NCBI RefSeq assembly: GCF_012927405.1
Contig: NZ_JABBGM010000004.1
Location: forward strand, 124,001-188,000
Length of the DNA: 64,000 nt
Direction of reading: 5' to 3'
Source: Novosphingobium olei
GTDB lineage: Bacteria; Pseudomonadota; Alphaproteobacteria; Sphingomonadales; Sphingomonadaceae
The notes below the pieces were generated by a model, which saw nothing but the letters and a program-made list of their open reading frames with translations, ran no database searches and had not been told where the DNA came from. This document shows positions 10,766 to 19,420 of the stretch, piece by piece (position 1 is the first letter of the stretch; every line of letters begins with the position of its first letter). The translations under genes and the position numbers were made by a program.

Positions 10766-11782
10766 ATGTCCGTTCGCGCGATGCAGCTCGGCGCAAAGCC
10801 GGCCACGCTAGACAGTCTGAAGGCGGTGGAGCTGCCCGATCCCGGCGCGCCGGGTGCTGGCGAAATCCGCGTGCGCATTCGCGCCTCGTCACTCAACTTC
10901 CATGACTACGCCGTCGTCGCCGGCATGCTGCCGGCCCCGGCAGATCGCATCCCGATGTCCGACGGCGCGGGTGAAGTCGTGGCCATCGGCGATGGCGTGA
11001 CCGAATTCGCGGTGGGCGACGCGGTCGTCTCGGTGTTCTTCCCGCTGTGGGAGGATGGCACGTTGCACCAGCCGATGCAGTTCTGCGTGCCGGGCGACAG
11101 CACCGATGGTTACGCCCGCACCGAAGTCGTGGTCCCGGCGCGTTGGTTCACCCGGGCGCCCAAGGGCCTCAGCCATAGCGAGGCCGCGACGCTCACTTGC
11201 GCAGGATTGACCGCGTGGCGCGCGCTGTTCGTCGATGGCTCGACGGGCCCGGCATCGACCGTGCTGATCCAGGGAACGGGCGGCGTATCGATCTTTGCGC
11301 TGCAGTTCGCCAAGGCTGCCGGGGCACGGGTGATCGCCACCAGCTCTTCGGACGAAAAGCTCGAGCGGCTGCGGGCCATGGGCGCGGACGAGCTCGTCAA
11401 TTACCGCGCCCATGCCGACTGGGGCGTCAAGGCGGCGGAGCTGACCGGCGGACGCGGCGTCGACACCGTGGTCGAGATCGGTGGTGCCGGAACGCTGGAA
11501 CAGTCGATGATGGCCACGCGCGTCGGCGGCCATATCGCGGTGATCGGCGTGCTGGCCGGGTTCGCCGGTCCCGTCAACACGGCGCTGCTGATGAACAAGA
11601 ACCTGCGCGTCCAGGGACTTACAGTGGGATCACGCGCAAGCCAGCTCGACATGATCGCCGCGATCGAAACCAACGGCATCCGCCCGGTGATCGATCGTCA
11701 TTTCGCGCTGGAATCGCTGGGCGATGCCTTCCGCCACCAGATCAGCGGCGCCCACTTCGGCAAGATCGTCGTCGATATCTGA
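10766..11782 (+). CDS. Zinc-independent MDR-family oxidoreductase (quinone oxidoreductase-like)
   Basis: This 338-residue medium-chain dehydrogenase/reductase has a GroES-like N-terminal half, a Rossmann half with LIQGTGGVSIFALQFAKAAGA, and a C-terminal end IKTH-like segment ending HFGKIVVDI. The catalytic-zinc cysteine and histidine of alcohol dehydrogenases are not at their usual places (SSLNFHDYAV replaces them), which fits the NADPH:quinone reductase/crotonyl reductase side of the superfamily. The start at 10766 has GGGAGAGAGGA directly upstream; an in-frame ATG at 10721 lacks one. The real substrate is unknown. Confidence 0.82.
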   Translation: MSVRAMQLGAKPATLDSLKAVELPDPGAPGAGEIRVRIRASSLNFHDYAVVAGMLPAPADRIPMSDGAGEVVAIGDGVTEFAVGDAVVSVFFPLWEDGTLHQPMQFCVPGDSTDGYARTEVVVPARWFTRAPKGLSHSEAATLTCAGLTAWRALFVDGSTGPASTVLIQGTGGVSIFALQFAKAAGARVIATSSSDEKLERLRAMGADELVNYRAHADWGVKAAELTGGRGVDTVVEIGGAGTLEQSMMATRVGGHIAVIGVLAGFAGPVNTALLMNKNLRVQGLTVGSRASQLDMIAAIETNGIRPVIDRHFALESLGDAFRHQISGAHFGKIVVDI

Positions 11783-11808
11783 TCGCCCGCCCGGGTGCGC
11801 CCGACGGC

Positions 11809-13236
11809 TCAGGCCGCGCGGCGCATCCGGCGCGCCACCCGAGAGTCATTGCCCAGCTGGAAGCGGTCGACGAGTTCGGCCATGCGGTCGGCCTGCCCCG
11901 CCAGGTTGCGCGCCGCCGCGGTCGCCTCTTCGACCATCGCCGCGTTCTGCTGCGTCATCGTGTCGAGCTCGCCTACGGTCTCACGGATCTGGCCGATGTT
12001 GGTCGCCTGATCGCGCGCCGATGCGGCGATGCTGCTGGCAAGGTCGGCGATTTCGCCCACCCGGCCGACGATGCGCGAGAACGTCTCGCCCGTCTGTCCG
12101 ACGATGGCGACACCGCGATCGACTTGCGCCGAGCTCGCGCCGATCAGGTTCTTGATGTCGAGCGCCGCTTCGGCCGAACGCTGCGCCAGCGCGCGCACTT
12201 CGTTGGCGACGACGGCGAAACCGCGGCCTGCATCCCCCGCACGCGCCGCCTCGACGCCGGCATTGAGGGCGAGGAGGTTGGTCTGGAAGGCGATGCCGTC
12301 GATCACCGCGATGATCTTGCCGATCTCCTGCGCCGACTGCTGGATATCGGTCATCGCCTGAACCGCCTCGCCCACCACGGTTCCGCCATCTTGCGCATCG
12401 GTATGGGTCTGGCGGACCGCATCGTGCAGGTTGCCCGCATCGTCGGCGGTGGACCGCACGCTCGCCGCGAGCGAGGTCATCGCCGCCGATGCTTCTTCAA
12501 GGCTTGCCGCCTGATGCTCGGTGCGCCGCGCCATGTCGTCGGAAGCCTGGCGGATCTGCTTGGCGCCGGTGTCGACAGACGTCGAAGCCTGGGCCACTTC
12601 GGAAAGCGCCTCCGCCACCTTGGCGCGCATCGTTTCGAAGTCGGACTGGATCGCGGCGAATTCCTGCGGAAGGTTCTCGATCGCCGAATGAAAATCGCCG
12701 TTGGTCATGCGCTGCAAGGCGCTGCCGAGATGGCCGATCACCTCGACACGCGCCTTTTCCGCAATCTCGAAATACGTGGACAGCGCGATGTTCATGTCGA
12801 GCTGCGCCATCTTGACCATCGTGCCCGCCAGCCGCGCGGTGCGCCGCGGCGAAAGCGTCGGCAGCGCACCGGCGAGCCCAACCATGACCTCGTCGATCAC
12901 GCTGGCATAGGCGCCGATGTACCAGTCCGGCGAAAGGCCGATCCGCGCGTGTACACGACCGATGGTGCGCGCGCTTTCAAGGTACGTCGAATCCGGGCGG
13001 CCCGAGAACATCGTCTGCCAATGCTGCAGCTGCTTGTCGCGCGCATGGTTCATCGCCGCGCGCGAACCGAACAGACCGGCGATTTCGGGACTCACCGCGA
13101 TCCGGTCGTAAAGGCGTTCGAGCGCGGGCGGCGCCAAGCGCGCCATCGCCGCCGAAATCGCTGGAAACCGGCGATAGTCATCGTCGGTCAGGCTGAAGAA
13201 ATCGAGCGTGCGGGAAAGGGATGGCGTTGGGGACAT
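11809..13236 (-). CDS. Globin-coupled chemotaxis transducer (HemAT-like)
   Basis: This soluble 475-residue signal transducer has no transmembrane segment. Residues about 10-160 form a protoglobin-type sensor, with the likely haem-binding histidine at 96 in [14 protein letters not shown] linker and a methyl-accepting signalling domain follow, with the hairpin tip [20 protein letters not shown]. The architecture matches HemAT-type aerotaxis sensors, which respond to O2. No che or flagellar genes lie in the window. A second, membrane-bound chemoreceptor is 7.6 kb away with a very similar signalling domain. Confidence 0.9.
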   Translation of the reverse strand: MSPTPSLSRTLDFFSLTDDDYRRFPAISAAMARLAPPALERLYDRIAVSPEIAGLFGSRAAMNHARDKQLQHWQTMFSGRPDSTYLESARTIGRVHARIGLSPDWYIGAYASVIDEVMVGLAGALPTLSPRRTARLAGTMVKMAQLDMNIALSTYFEIAEKARVEVIGHLGSALQRMTNGDFHSAIENLPQEFAAIQSDFETMRAKVAEALSEVAQASTSVDTGAKQIRQASDDMARRTEHQAASLEEASAAMTSLAASVRSTADDAGNLHDAVRQTHTDAQDGGTVVGEAVQAMTDIQQSAQEIGKIIAVIDGIAFQTNLLALNAGVEAARAGDAGRGFAVVANEVRALAQRSAEAALDIKNLIGASSAQVDRGVAIVGQTGETFSRIVGRVGEIADLASSIAASARDQATNIGQIRETVGELDTMTQQNAAMVEEATAAARNLAGQADRMAELVDRFQLGNDSRVARRMRRAA

Positions 13237-13349
13237 GACGCAGCTTCCAGAAAATGGTTGCTGCGTTATGTCACAAGGCCCTCAATCAACCTTGGCCGCC
13301 GATTAGGTACGATTACGACGTCCGCGAGGACATCTGGCTTTCTGCCGGC

Positions 13350-14468
13350 TCAGACCCGCATCGGCATCAGCACGTAGAGCGCCGGTGCCTTGTCGTCCTT
13401 GCGGATCAGCGTGGGCGCCCCGGCATCGGCGAGGTGCAATTCCACCGTATCGCCGTCGATCTGGCTGAGGATATCTTTGAGATAGTTGGCGTTGAAGCCG
13501 ATCTCGAAGCCTTCGGCGCGATAGTCTGCCGCAAGCTCTTCGGCCGCGGTGCCGTTGTCCGGGCTCGTCACCGACAGCGTCACGCGGTCGGCTTCGAGCG
13601 CCATCTTCACCGCACGGGTCTTTTCAGTGGCGATGGTCGCCACGCGGTCGACGCCCTGGAAGAACGAGCGCGGATCAAGCTTGAGCAGCTTGTCGTTGCC
13701 GGTCGGGATCACGCGGTTGTAATCGGGGAACGTGCCGTCGATCAGCTTGCTGGTGAGCACCACGCCGTGTTCGCCGCCCAGCGTGAAGCGCACCTTGCTG
13801 GCCGAAAGATCGACGAGAACGGCGGTATCGAGCACTTCTTCGAGCAGCTTGCGCAGTTCGCCCACGCATTTGCGCGGCACGATCACGTCGGGCATGCCTT
13901 CGGCGCCATCGGGCCGCGGCAGGGTGTAGCGCGCCAGGCGGTGGCCGTCGGTCGCGGCGGCCTTCAGCACATCGTCCGCCACATGGAAGAAGATGCCGTT
14001 GAGGTAATAACGCGTCTCTTCGGTGCTGATCGCAAAGCGCGTGCGGTCGATCAGCTCAGCCAGCGTGCGCGCCGGAATCTCGAAGCTGGTGGGCAGATCG
14101 CCTTCGACGATCACCGGGAAATCGTCGCGAGGCAGCGTCGGCAGCTGGAAGCGGCTGCGCCCGGCCTTGACCACCATGCGGTTGTCGGCGGTTTCAAGGC
14201 TCACCTGCGAACCGTCGGGCAGCTTGCGCGCGATGTCGAACAGCAGGTGCGCCGACACGGTGATCGCGCCCGGCCCTTCGACCGAGACGGCCGGCATCGA
14301 TTCCACGATCTGCAGGTCGAGGTCGGTGGCCATCAGGCGAACCGAATTGTCGGGCGACGCTTCGATCAGCACGTTCGACAGGATCGGGATCGTGTTGCGC
14401 CGTTCGACCACGGACTGGACGTGGGACAGACAGCGCAGGAGCGTCGCGCGTTCGATCGTCGCCTTCAT
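13350..14468 (-). CDS. dnaN: DNA polymerase III beta subunit (sliding clamp)
   Basis: The 372-residue product matches the three-domain beta clamp that tethers polymerase III to DNA. It starts MKATIERATLL, carries the RNTIPILSNVL segment of domain I, and ends with the family-typical YVLMPMRV. The gene stands alone: dnaA and recF, its partners in many bacteria, are not adjacent, as is common in alphaproteobacteria. The 194-bp gap upstream contains no gene. Confidence 0.97.
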   Translation of the reverse strand: MKATIERATLLRCLSHVQSVVERRNTIPILSNVLIEASPDNSVRLMATDLDLQIVESMPAVSVEGPGAITVSAHLLFDIARKLPDGSQVSLETADNRMVVKAGRSRFQLPTLPRDDFPVIVEGDLPTSFEIPARTLAELIDRTRFAISTEETRYYLNGIFFHVADDVLKAAATDGHRLARYTLPRPDGAEGMPDVIVPRKCVGELRKLLEEVLDTAVLVDLSASKVRFTLGGEHGVVLTSKLIDGTFPDYNRVIPTGNDKLLKLDPRSFFQGVDRVATIATEKTRAVKMALEADRVTLSVTSPDNGTAAEELAADYRAEGFEIGFNANYLKDILSQIDGDTVELHLADAGAPTLIRKDDKAPALYVLMPMRV

Positions 14469-14662
14469 TCTCGTCTCTCGTCCCCCCAGTCGGCAGGGTT
14501 CAGCATGCCCGGCCGGTCGGTGTCAGCTAAGGTTTCCTGTGGCGGAATCGCCCGGAAACACAGGTCAATTCGGACTACCTTCCTTAGCGCGCGGACCGGC
14601 GCGGGCAAGCGCTCCGGCGCCGCTGCCAAGCGAAGCTGTGCATAAACTGCAGGAATTGCGCC

Positions 14663-15187
14663 TCAATCGAGCCGGCGCAGGCCATCGAACATGTTGGCCG
14701 TCGCCGCGATCCACGCGGTGATCAGCCGCCAGCCGTCCGGCGTCACCGCTGCGGGATCCTGTCCCGCATCGCGCAGCGCGGCGGTGATGCGGTTGAGATC
14801 GCCCTGCGTCACCTTCTCGGCCGGGTTGTTGGTCTTGCCTGGACCGATATCGAGCGCATCGTCGATCAGCGACACCGGAATGCCGATCGCCGCCAACCGG
14901 GCATCGAGCACGTCGCGCCCCATCCGCCCGAGCGTGTAGTCGACATAGGCATCGGTCTGCTTGGCATCGAGGAACTGGTCGCGCGCGCATCCTTCCACCA
15001 CGCGGCGCAATTCATCGATCACCGGACGGTTGCGATCGGGATCCTGCGCCACGATCGCATCGGCCACGCGCGCGTCGAGCCCCACGGGCGCTGCCTTGAC
15101 CGCGCAGGCCAGCGCCTCGGGCGAACGCGCCTGCGCCCCTTGCGCGCCAGCGAGCAGCGCCAGCGCGACAAGGACCTTGCGCATCAT
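14663..15187 (-). CDS. Exported hypothetical protein downstream of fabG
   Basis: I do not recognise this 174-residue protein. It begins with a signal peptide (MMRKVLVALALLAGAQGAQA) with a plausible AQA cleavage site at about residue 20, so it is probably periplasmic. The mature part is mixed helical, has two cysteines (in ALACAVKA and VEGCARDQF) that could form a disulfide, and has no catalytic motif I can identify. Its ATG shares one base with the fabG stop (TGATG), so it is probably translationally coupled to the fatty-acid genes. An equally good start is the next codon, ATG at 15184. Confidence 0.75.
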   Translation of the reverse strand: MMRKVLVALALLAGAQGAQARSPEALACAVKAAPVGLDARVADAIVAQDPDRNRPVIDELRRVVEGCARDQFLDAKQTDAYVDYTLGRMGRDVLDARLAAIGIPVSLIDDALDIGPGKTNNPAEKVTQGDLNRITAALRDAGQDPAAVTPDGWRLITAWIAATANMFDGLRRLD

Positions 15188-15951
15188 CAGGAAAGCATCG
15201 CCATGCCGCCGTTGACATGCAGCGTCTGGCCGGTGACGTAGCCTGCTTCCTTGCTGGCAAGATAGGCCACGGCTGCGCCGATGTCGCTGCCTTCACCCAT
15301 CCGGCCCATCGGGATGCGGGCGTTCAGCGCATCCTTCTGCGCATCGGGCAGAACGTCGGTCATCGCGGTGCGGATGAAGCCCGGTGCCACGCAGTTGACG
15401 GTGATGTTGCGGCTGGCGAGTTCCTGGCCGAGCGACTTGCTCATGCCGACAAGGCCCGCCTTGGCCGCGGCATAGTTGACCTGCCCCGGATTGCCCGTGG
15501 CGCCGACCACGCTCGTCACGGTGATGATGCGGCCGAAGCGCGCTTTCATCATCGGCTTGGTCGCCGCGCGCATCAGGCGGAAGGCGGCTTCAAGGTTGAC
15601 CTTGATCACCGCGTCCCATTCCTCGTCCTTCATCCGCATGGCGAGGTTGTCTCGGGTGATCCCGGCGTTGTTCACCAGGATGTCGACCTTGCCCAGCGTA
15701 TCGAGCGCGGCGGGGACGAGATGTTCGACCTGTTCGGTGTTCGACAGGTCGCAGGTGATCTCCACGTGATCGTGGCCGTAGGTTTCGTTGAGTTCCTCGC
15801 GGAAGGCGCGCAGCTTTGCCGGGTTGGTCCCCGAAAGCGCCAGCCGCGCCCCCTGCCGCGCCAGCGCGTGGCTGATCGCCGAGCCGATGCCACCGGCCGC
15901 GCCGGTCACGAGGGCGGTCATGCCGCTAAGATCGAACAGGCGGTTTTCCAT
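15187..15951 (-). CDS. fabG: 3-oxoacyl-[acyl-carrier-protein] reductase
   Basis: FabG reduces 3-oxoacyl-ACP with NADPH in fatty-acid elongation. The 254-residue short-chain dehydrogenase has the cofactor motif TGAAGGIG (residues 17-24), NNAG, the catalytic Ser in TVTSVVG, and YAAAKAG with the Tyr and Lys. It ends in the typical GGMAMLS. It lies 3 bp after fabD and overlaps the following secreted-protein gene, so fabD-fabG and that gene look like one transcript. acpP and fabF are not seen here. Confidence 0.95.
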   Translation of the reverse strand: MENRLFDLSGMTALVTGAAGGIGSAISHALARQGARLALSGTNPAKLRAFREELNETYGHDHVEITCDLSNTEQVEHLVPAALDTLGKVDILVNNAGITRDNLAMRMKDEEWDAVIKVNLEAAFRLMRAATKPMMKARFGRIITVTSVVGATGNPGQVNYAAAKAGLVGMSKSLGQELASRNITVNCVAPGFIRTAMTDVLPDAQKDALNARIPMGRMGEGSDIGAAVAYLASKEAGYVTGQTLHVNGGMAMLS

Positions 15952-15954
15952 GGC

Positions 15955-16890
15955 TCAGATATCCTTCAGGATGGCTTCGATGTCGGCCATGCCGACGACA
16001 CTGGTAACCGACACATCGGCCACGGTGCGGTTGATCATGGGCGAAAGGACCTTGCCGCCCAGTTCGATGAACTGTTCGACGCCGGCGTCCTTCATCGCGA
16101 TCGCGCTTTCGCGCCAGCGCACGCGGCCGGTCACCTGCTCGACCAGCAGGCGCTTGACTTCGGCAGGGTCGGTCACGACCGCTGCAGTCACGTTGGCGAA
16201 GAGTGCCACGCGCAGCGCGGCCGGTGGCGTCTTTTCGAAGGCTTCGGCCATGGCATCGGCCGCCGGCTGCATCAGCGGGCAATGGAACGGCGCGGATACC
16301 GGCAGCAGCACGCCGCGCTTGATGCCGTGGTCCTTGACCAGCGCCACGGCGCGCTCGATCGCGCCCTTGTGGCCCGAAAGCACGACCTGCGTGGGATCGT
16401 TGTCGTTGGCAACGGTGCAGACTTCTCCTTCCGCCGCCGCTTCGGCCAGTGCCGAGGCTTTCTCGATATCGGCACCCAGCAGCGCCGCCATCGCACCCAC
16501 GCCCACCGGCACGGCCGCCTGCATCGACTGGCCGCGCAGCTTCAGCAGGCGCGCGGTGTCGGCAAGGCTGAACGCGCCTGCGGCACAGATCGCGGTATAT
16601 TCGCCCAGGCTGTGGCCCGCGACGAAGTCCGCCTTGTCAGCGAGCGCAATGCCGCCTTCCTTTTCCAGCACGCGCAGCACGGCGATGGCGTTGGCCATGA
16701 TCGCGGGCTGGGCGTTCTCGGTCAGCGTCAGCGCGTCTTCCGGCCCTTCCTTCATGATCTGGAACAGCTTCTGGCCCAGCGCGTCGTCGACTTCCTCGAA
16801 GACTTCGCGCGCGGCGGCGCTCGCCTCGGCGAGTTCCAGCCCCATGCCGACCTTCTGGCTGCCCTGCCCCGGGAAAACGAAAGCTCTCAT
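15955..16890 (-). CDS. fabD: Malonyl-CoA:ACP transacylase
   Basis: FabD loads malonate onto ACP for fatty-acid synthesis. The 311-residue product starts MRAFVFPGQGSQ and carries the nucleophile elbow AGHSLGEYTA with the catalytic serine near residue 92, and a histidine in SAPFHCPLM. The start at 16890 is preceded by GAGGA at a good distance; the frame is open upstream, but that extension is antisense-like sequence with no homology to FabD. It lies 37 bp downstream of the LD-carboxypeptidase and 3 bp before fabG. Confidence 0.96.
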   Translation of the reverse strand: MRAFVFPGQGSQKVGMGLELAEASAAAREVFEEVDDALGQKLFQIMKEGPEDALTLTENAQPAIMANAIAVLRVLEKEGGIALADKADFVAGHSLGEYTAICAAGAFSLADTARLLKLRGQSMQAAVPVGVGAMAALLGADIEKASALAEAAAEGEVCTVANDNDPTQVVLSGHKGAIERAVALVKDHGIKRGVLLPVSAPFHCPLMQPAADAMAEAFEKTPPAALRVALFANVTAAVVTDPAEVKRLLVEQVTGRVRWRESAIAMKDAGVEQFIELGGKVLSPMINRTVADVSVTSVVGMADIEAILKDI

Positions 16891-16927
16891 GTCCTCTACG
16901 CTCCTTTGGGCGCGCGCCCTATTGCCG

Positions 16928-17749
16928 TCACTCGCGCGGGGCAAGCCCGAACGGGACGATCTTGTTGTCGATATCGTGGCCGATGTCGGCCGAACCCAGG
17001 AAGGAGAGGCCGGCAACCCCGCACCAGTGCCGTGCCATGGCTTCTGGCGCAAAGCCGAACGGCCGGTCGTTCTCGGGTACGTCGCTGACGCGGCCGAGGC
17101 GGAGGCCGGCAGCCCCTTGCCCGGCAAGGGCGTGGCAGACGTGGAACAGCAGCCGGTCGACGGCATAGTCGTATTCGGCCACCTCCTCGACCAGCACCTC
17201 GTGGCCCGCAAGATCGGGCATCAGCGGCGTGCCCAGCAGCATGGCCAGCGTCATCAGGTTGAACGCAACGCGGGGGCGCGCTCCCGCCGAGGGCTCGATC
17301 CCGTCGCGCGCTCCGCTCAGGAAGCCGAGCGTGCGCCGCACCGCCGCCTCGCCGCCGGTGCGCCGGAGATCGGTCGGCATGGGCGCGTGGACCTGCTGCC
17401 CGATCCCTGAACCATAGAGCGCGCCCAGCAACGTGCCGCCGTCCGAATAGCCGAGGTAGAGCTTGTCGCGCGCCGCCGCGCCCGCCTGCGCCACGGCATC
17501 GGCGGCGATCCGGTTGGCACCATAGCCGCCGCGCACGAACCACACCGCATCGAACGCCGGATCGTTGGCGCAATCGAGAAACGCCGCCCGCCGCACCGCG
17601 TCACTTCCGGCGAAATGTCCCTCCACCGCAAAGCACTGTTCGTGGAAATCGAGCGCGATGGACGCGAACTCCGCCCCGGCCAGCGCCACCACGCGCGCCG
17701 CATCCTCGCGGGTGAACGGGGTCGAAGGGGCGCAGATGGCGACACGCAT
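16928..17749 (-). CDS. LD-carboxypeptidase (peptidase S66 family)
   Basis: This cytoplasmic serine peptidase family removes the terminal D-Ala from the murein tetrapeptide, giving the tripeptide that is re-used. The 273-residue protein has the nucleophile in LYLGYSDGG (Ser about 102), an RGGYGANR segment before it, and a C-terminal GSADIGHD histidine matching the Ser-Glu-His arrangement. The start at 17749 (MRVAICAPST) fits the family, although no strong ribosome-binding site is visible. It is divergent from the Mpl/MurC-like ligase with 103 bp between, which suggests a shared recycling role. fabD follows on the same strand. Confidence 0.85.
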   Translation of the reverse strand: MRVAICAPSTPFTREDAARVVALAGAEFASIALDFHEQCFAVEGHFAGSDAVRRAAFLDCANDPAFDAVWFVRGGYGANRIAADAVAQAGAAARDKLYLGYSDGGTLLGALYGSGIGQQVHAPMPTDLRRTGGEAAVRRTLGFLSGARDGIEPSAGARPRVAFNLMTLAMLLGTPLMPDLAGHEVLVEEVAEYDYAVDRLLFHVCHALAGQGAAGLRLGRVSDVPENDRPFGFAPEAMARHWCGVAGLSFLGSADIGHDIDNKIVPFGLAPRE

Positions 17750-17852
17750 CGACTTGCCATAGCGACAACCACAAGCCGGCGCAAAGCAATGGGCCAACGT
17801 TTGGGGGCCAAAGTCTGGACTGGCGTGGCCGTTGCTGTAGTGCGTTGCGCCC

Positions 17853-19274
17853 ATGACCTCTGCCACAGCCACCGACCTCACCTCGCGCCCCTGGTTCTTC
17901 TGCGGCATCGGCGGATCGGGCATGCTACCCCTCGCCCTGATCCTGCGCGGCCTTGGCGCAAGTGTCGCCGGCTCGGACCGCAGCCGCGACCAGGGCCGCA
18001 CGCCGGAGAAGTTCGCCTGGCTCGAAAGCCTGGGCTTCACGCTGTTCCCGCAGGACGGCAGCGGCGTAACCTCGTCCGAACAGGTGCTGGTCGCCAGCGC
18101 TGCGGTGGAGGACACCGTGCCCGAAATGGTCCGCGCCCGCGAGCTTGGCTGCCCGCGCATGAGCCGCGCCGAACTTCTCTCGCGCCTGTTCAACGCAAGC
18201 AGGACCGGCATCGCCGTCGGCGGCACGAGCGGAAAGTCGACCGTCACCGGGATGATCGGCTGGATCATGACGCAGGCGGGCCGCGATCCGACGGTGATGA
18301 ACGGCGCGGTGATGAAGAACTTCCGCACGCCCGATGCGCCCTTCGCCTCGGCCCGCGTCGGAAGCGGCGAGCTGTTCGTGTCCGAGGTCGACGAAAGCGA
18401 CGGCTCGATCGCGCTCTACACCCCGGCGATCGCGGTGCTCAACAACGTCAGCCTCGATCACAAGAGCCTGGAGGAACTGCGCGCGCTGTTCGGCGATTTC
18501 CTGGCGCGCGCCGCGATCGCGGTGATCAACGCCGACGATCCCGAAAGCCTCGCCCTGCGCCCGCGCGCCCATGCCTCGCTGACGTTCGGCTTTTCGACCG
18601 ATGGCGACATTTCAGTCGATGCAGCCACCATCGTCGAGCATCCCACCGGCATCGCGGCCACCGTGATCGATCGCCGCGACGGCGCTGCTGTGCCGCTCGC
18701 CTTGCAAGTGCCTGGCCGGCACAACCTCGCCAACGCGCTCGCCGCGCTGGCCGCCGCCAATGCCGCCGGCCTGCCGCTCGCCGAAGCGGCGCGGGCGCTG
18801 GAAGGGTTCACCGGCCTTGCCCGCCGCTTCGACATCGTGGGCACCAGCCCATCGGGTGTCACCGTGATCGACGATTTCGGCCACAACCCCGAAAAGGTCG
18901 CCGCCACGCTTGCTACGCTGAAAGCCCATCCCGGCCGCGTGATCGCCTTCTTCCAGCCCCACGGCTATGGCCCGCTGCGCCAGATGGGCGCGGAGCTGGC
19001 CGAAGTGCTGGCCACCCGGCTCTACAGCGATGACGTGACCATCCTGTGCGATCCGGTCTATTTCGGCGGCACGGTCGACCGCTCGGTCGGCTCCGAACGC
19101 ATCGTCGCGCTGGTGCAAGGCCACGGCGGCCAGGCTGAACACATCGCGTCGCGCGATCATTGCGCCGACCGCATCGTCGCGCTTGCGCGCCCCGGCGATC
19201 GCATCGTGATCATGGGCGCGCGCGACGATACCTTGTCCACGTTCGCGCGCGACATCCTCGCCCGGCTCGCCTGA
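17853..19274 (+). CDS. Mur ligase family protein, Mpl/MurC-like
   Basis: This 473-residue ATP-dependent Mur ligase has the N-terminal Rossmann motif FFCGIGGSGMLPLA, an ATP-binding loop GGTSGKST (123-130), the central SEVDESDGS segment, LDHKSLEEL and a C-terminal domain with DDFGHNPEK. The overall order matches MurC/Mpl. Its location beside an LD-carboxypeptidase favours Mpl, the ligase that attaches recycled tripeptide to UDP-MurNAc. The P-loop has Ser where MurC and Mpl usually have His (GTHGKT). It could also be a divergent MurC-type ligase with another substrate. Confidence 0.75.
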   Translation: MTSATATDLTSRPWFFCGIGGSGMLPLALILRGLGASVAGSDRSRDQGRTPEKFAWLESLGFTLFPQDGSGVTSSEQVLVASAAVEDTVPEMVRARELGCPRMSRAELLSRLFNASRTGIAVGGTSGKSTVTGMIGWIMTQAGRDPTVMNGAVMKNFRTPDAPFASARVGSGELFVSEVDESDGSIALYTPAIAVLNNVSLDHKSLEELRALFGDFLARAAIAVINADDPESLALRPRAHASLTFGFSTDGDISVDAATIVEHPTGIAATVIDRRDGAAVPLALQVPGRHNLANALAALAAANAAGLPLAEAARALEGFTGLARRFDIVGTSPSGVTVIDDFGHNPEKVAATLATLKAHPGRVIAFFQPHGYGPLRQMGAELAEVLATRLYSDDVTILCDPVYFGGTVDRSVGSERIVALVQGHGGQAEHIASRDHCADRIVALARPGDRIVIMGARDDTLSTFARDILARLA

Positions 19275-19420
19275 GATCGCCCCCCCGCCTTAACAAAAAG
19301 CCCCCGGGCCGTACGAAATCGTCGCGAGTCCAAGGCAACCGTTTGGTGCCGGGCGCGGTGCTAGGTCCCCGCTAACCCGCCGGCATCCCCGCGCCGGCCG
19401 GGGCAGCGTGGGGCCTGGCC

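Noticed and set aside
11197..13377. 726-residue plus-strand frame across the MDR and transducer genes
   Set aside because: Composition is Arg-rich and it overlaps two well-supported genes in other frames.
13237..14662. Replication origin near dnaN
   Set aside because: No dnaA gene or cluster of DnaA boxes could be seen; dnaN is often away from oriC in this group.
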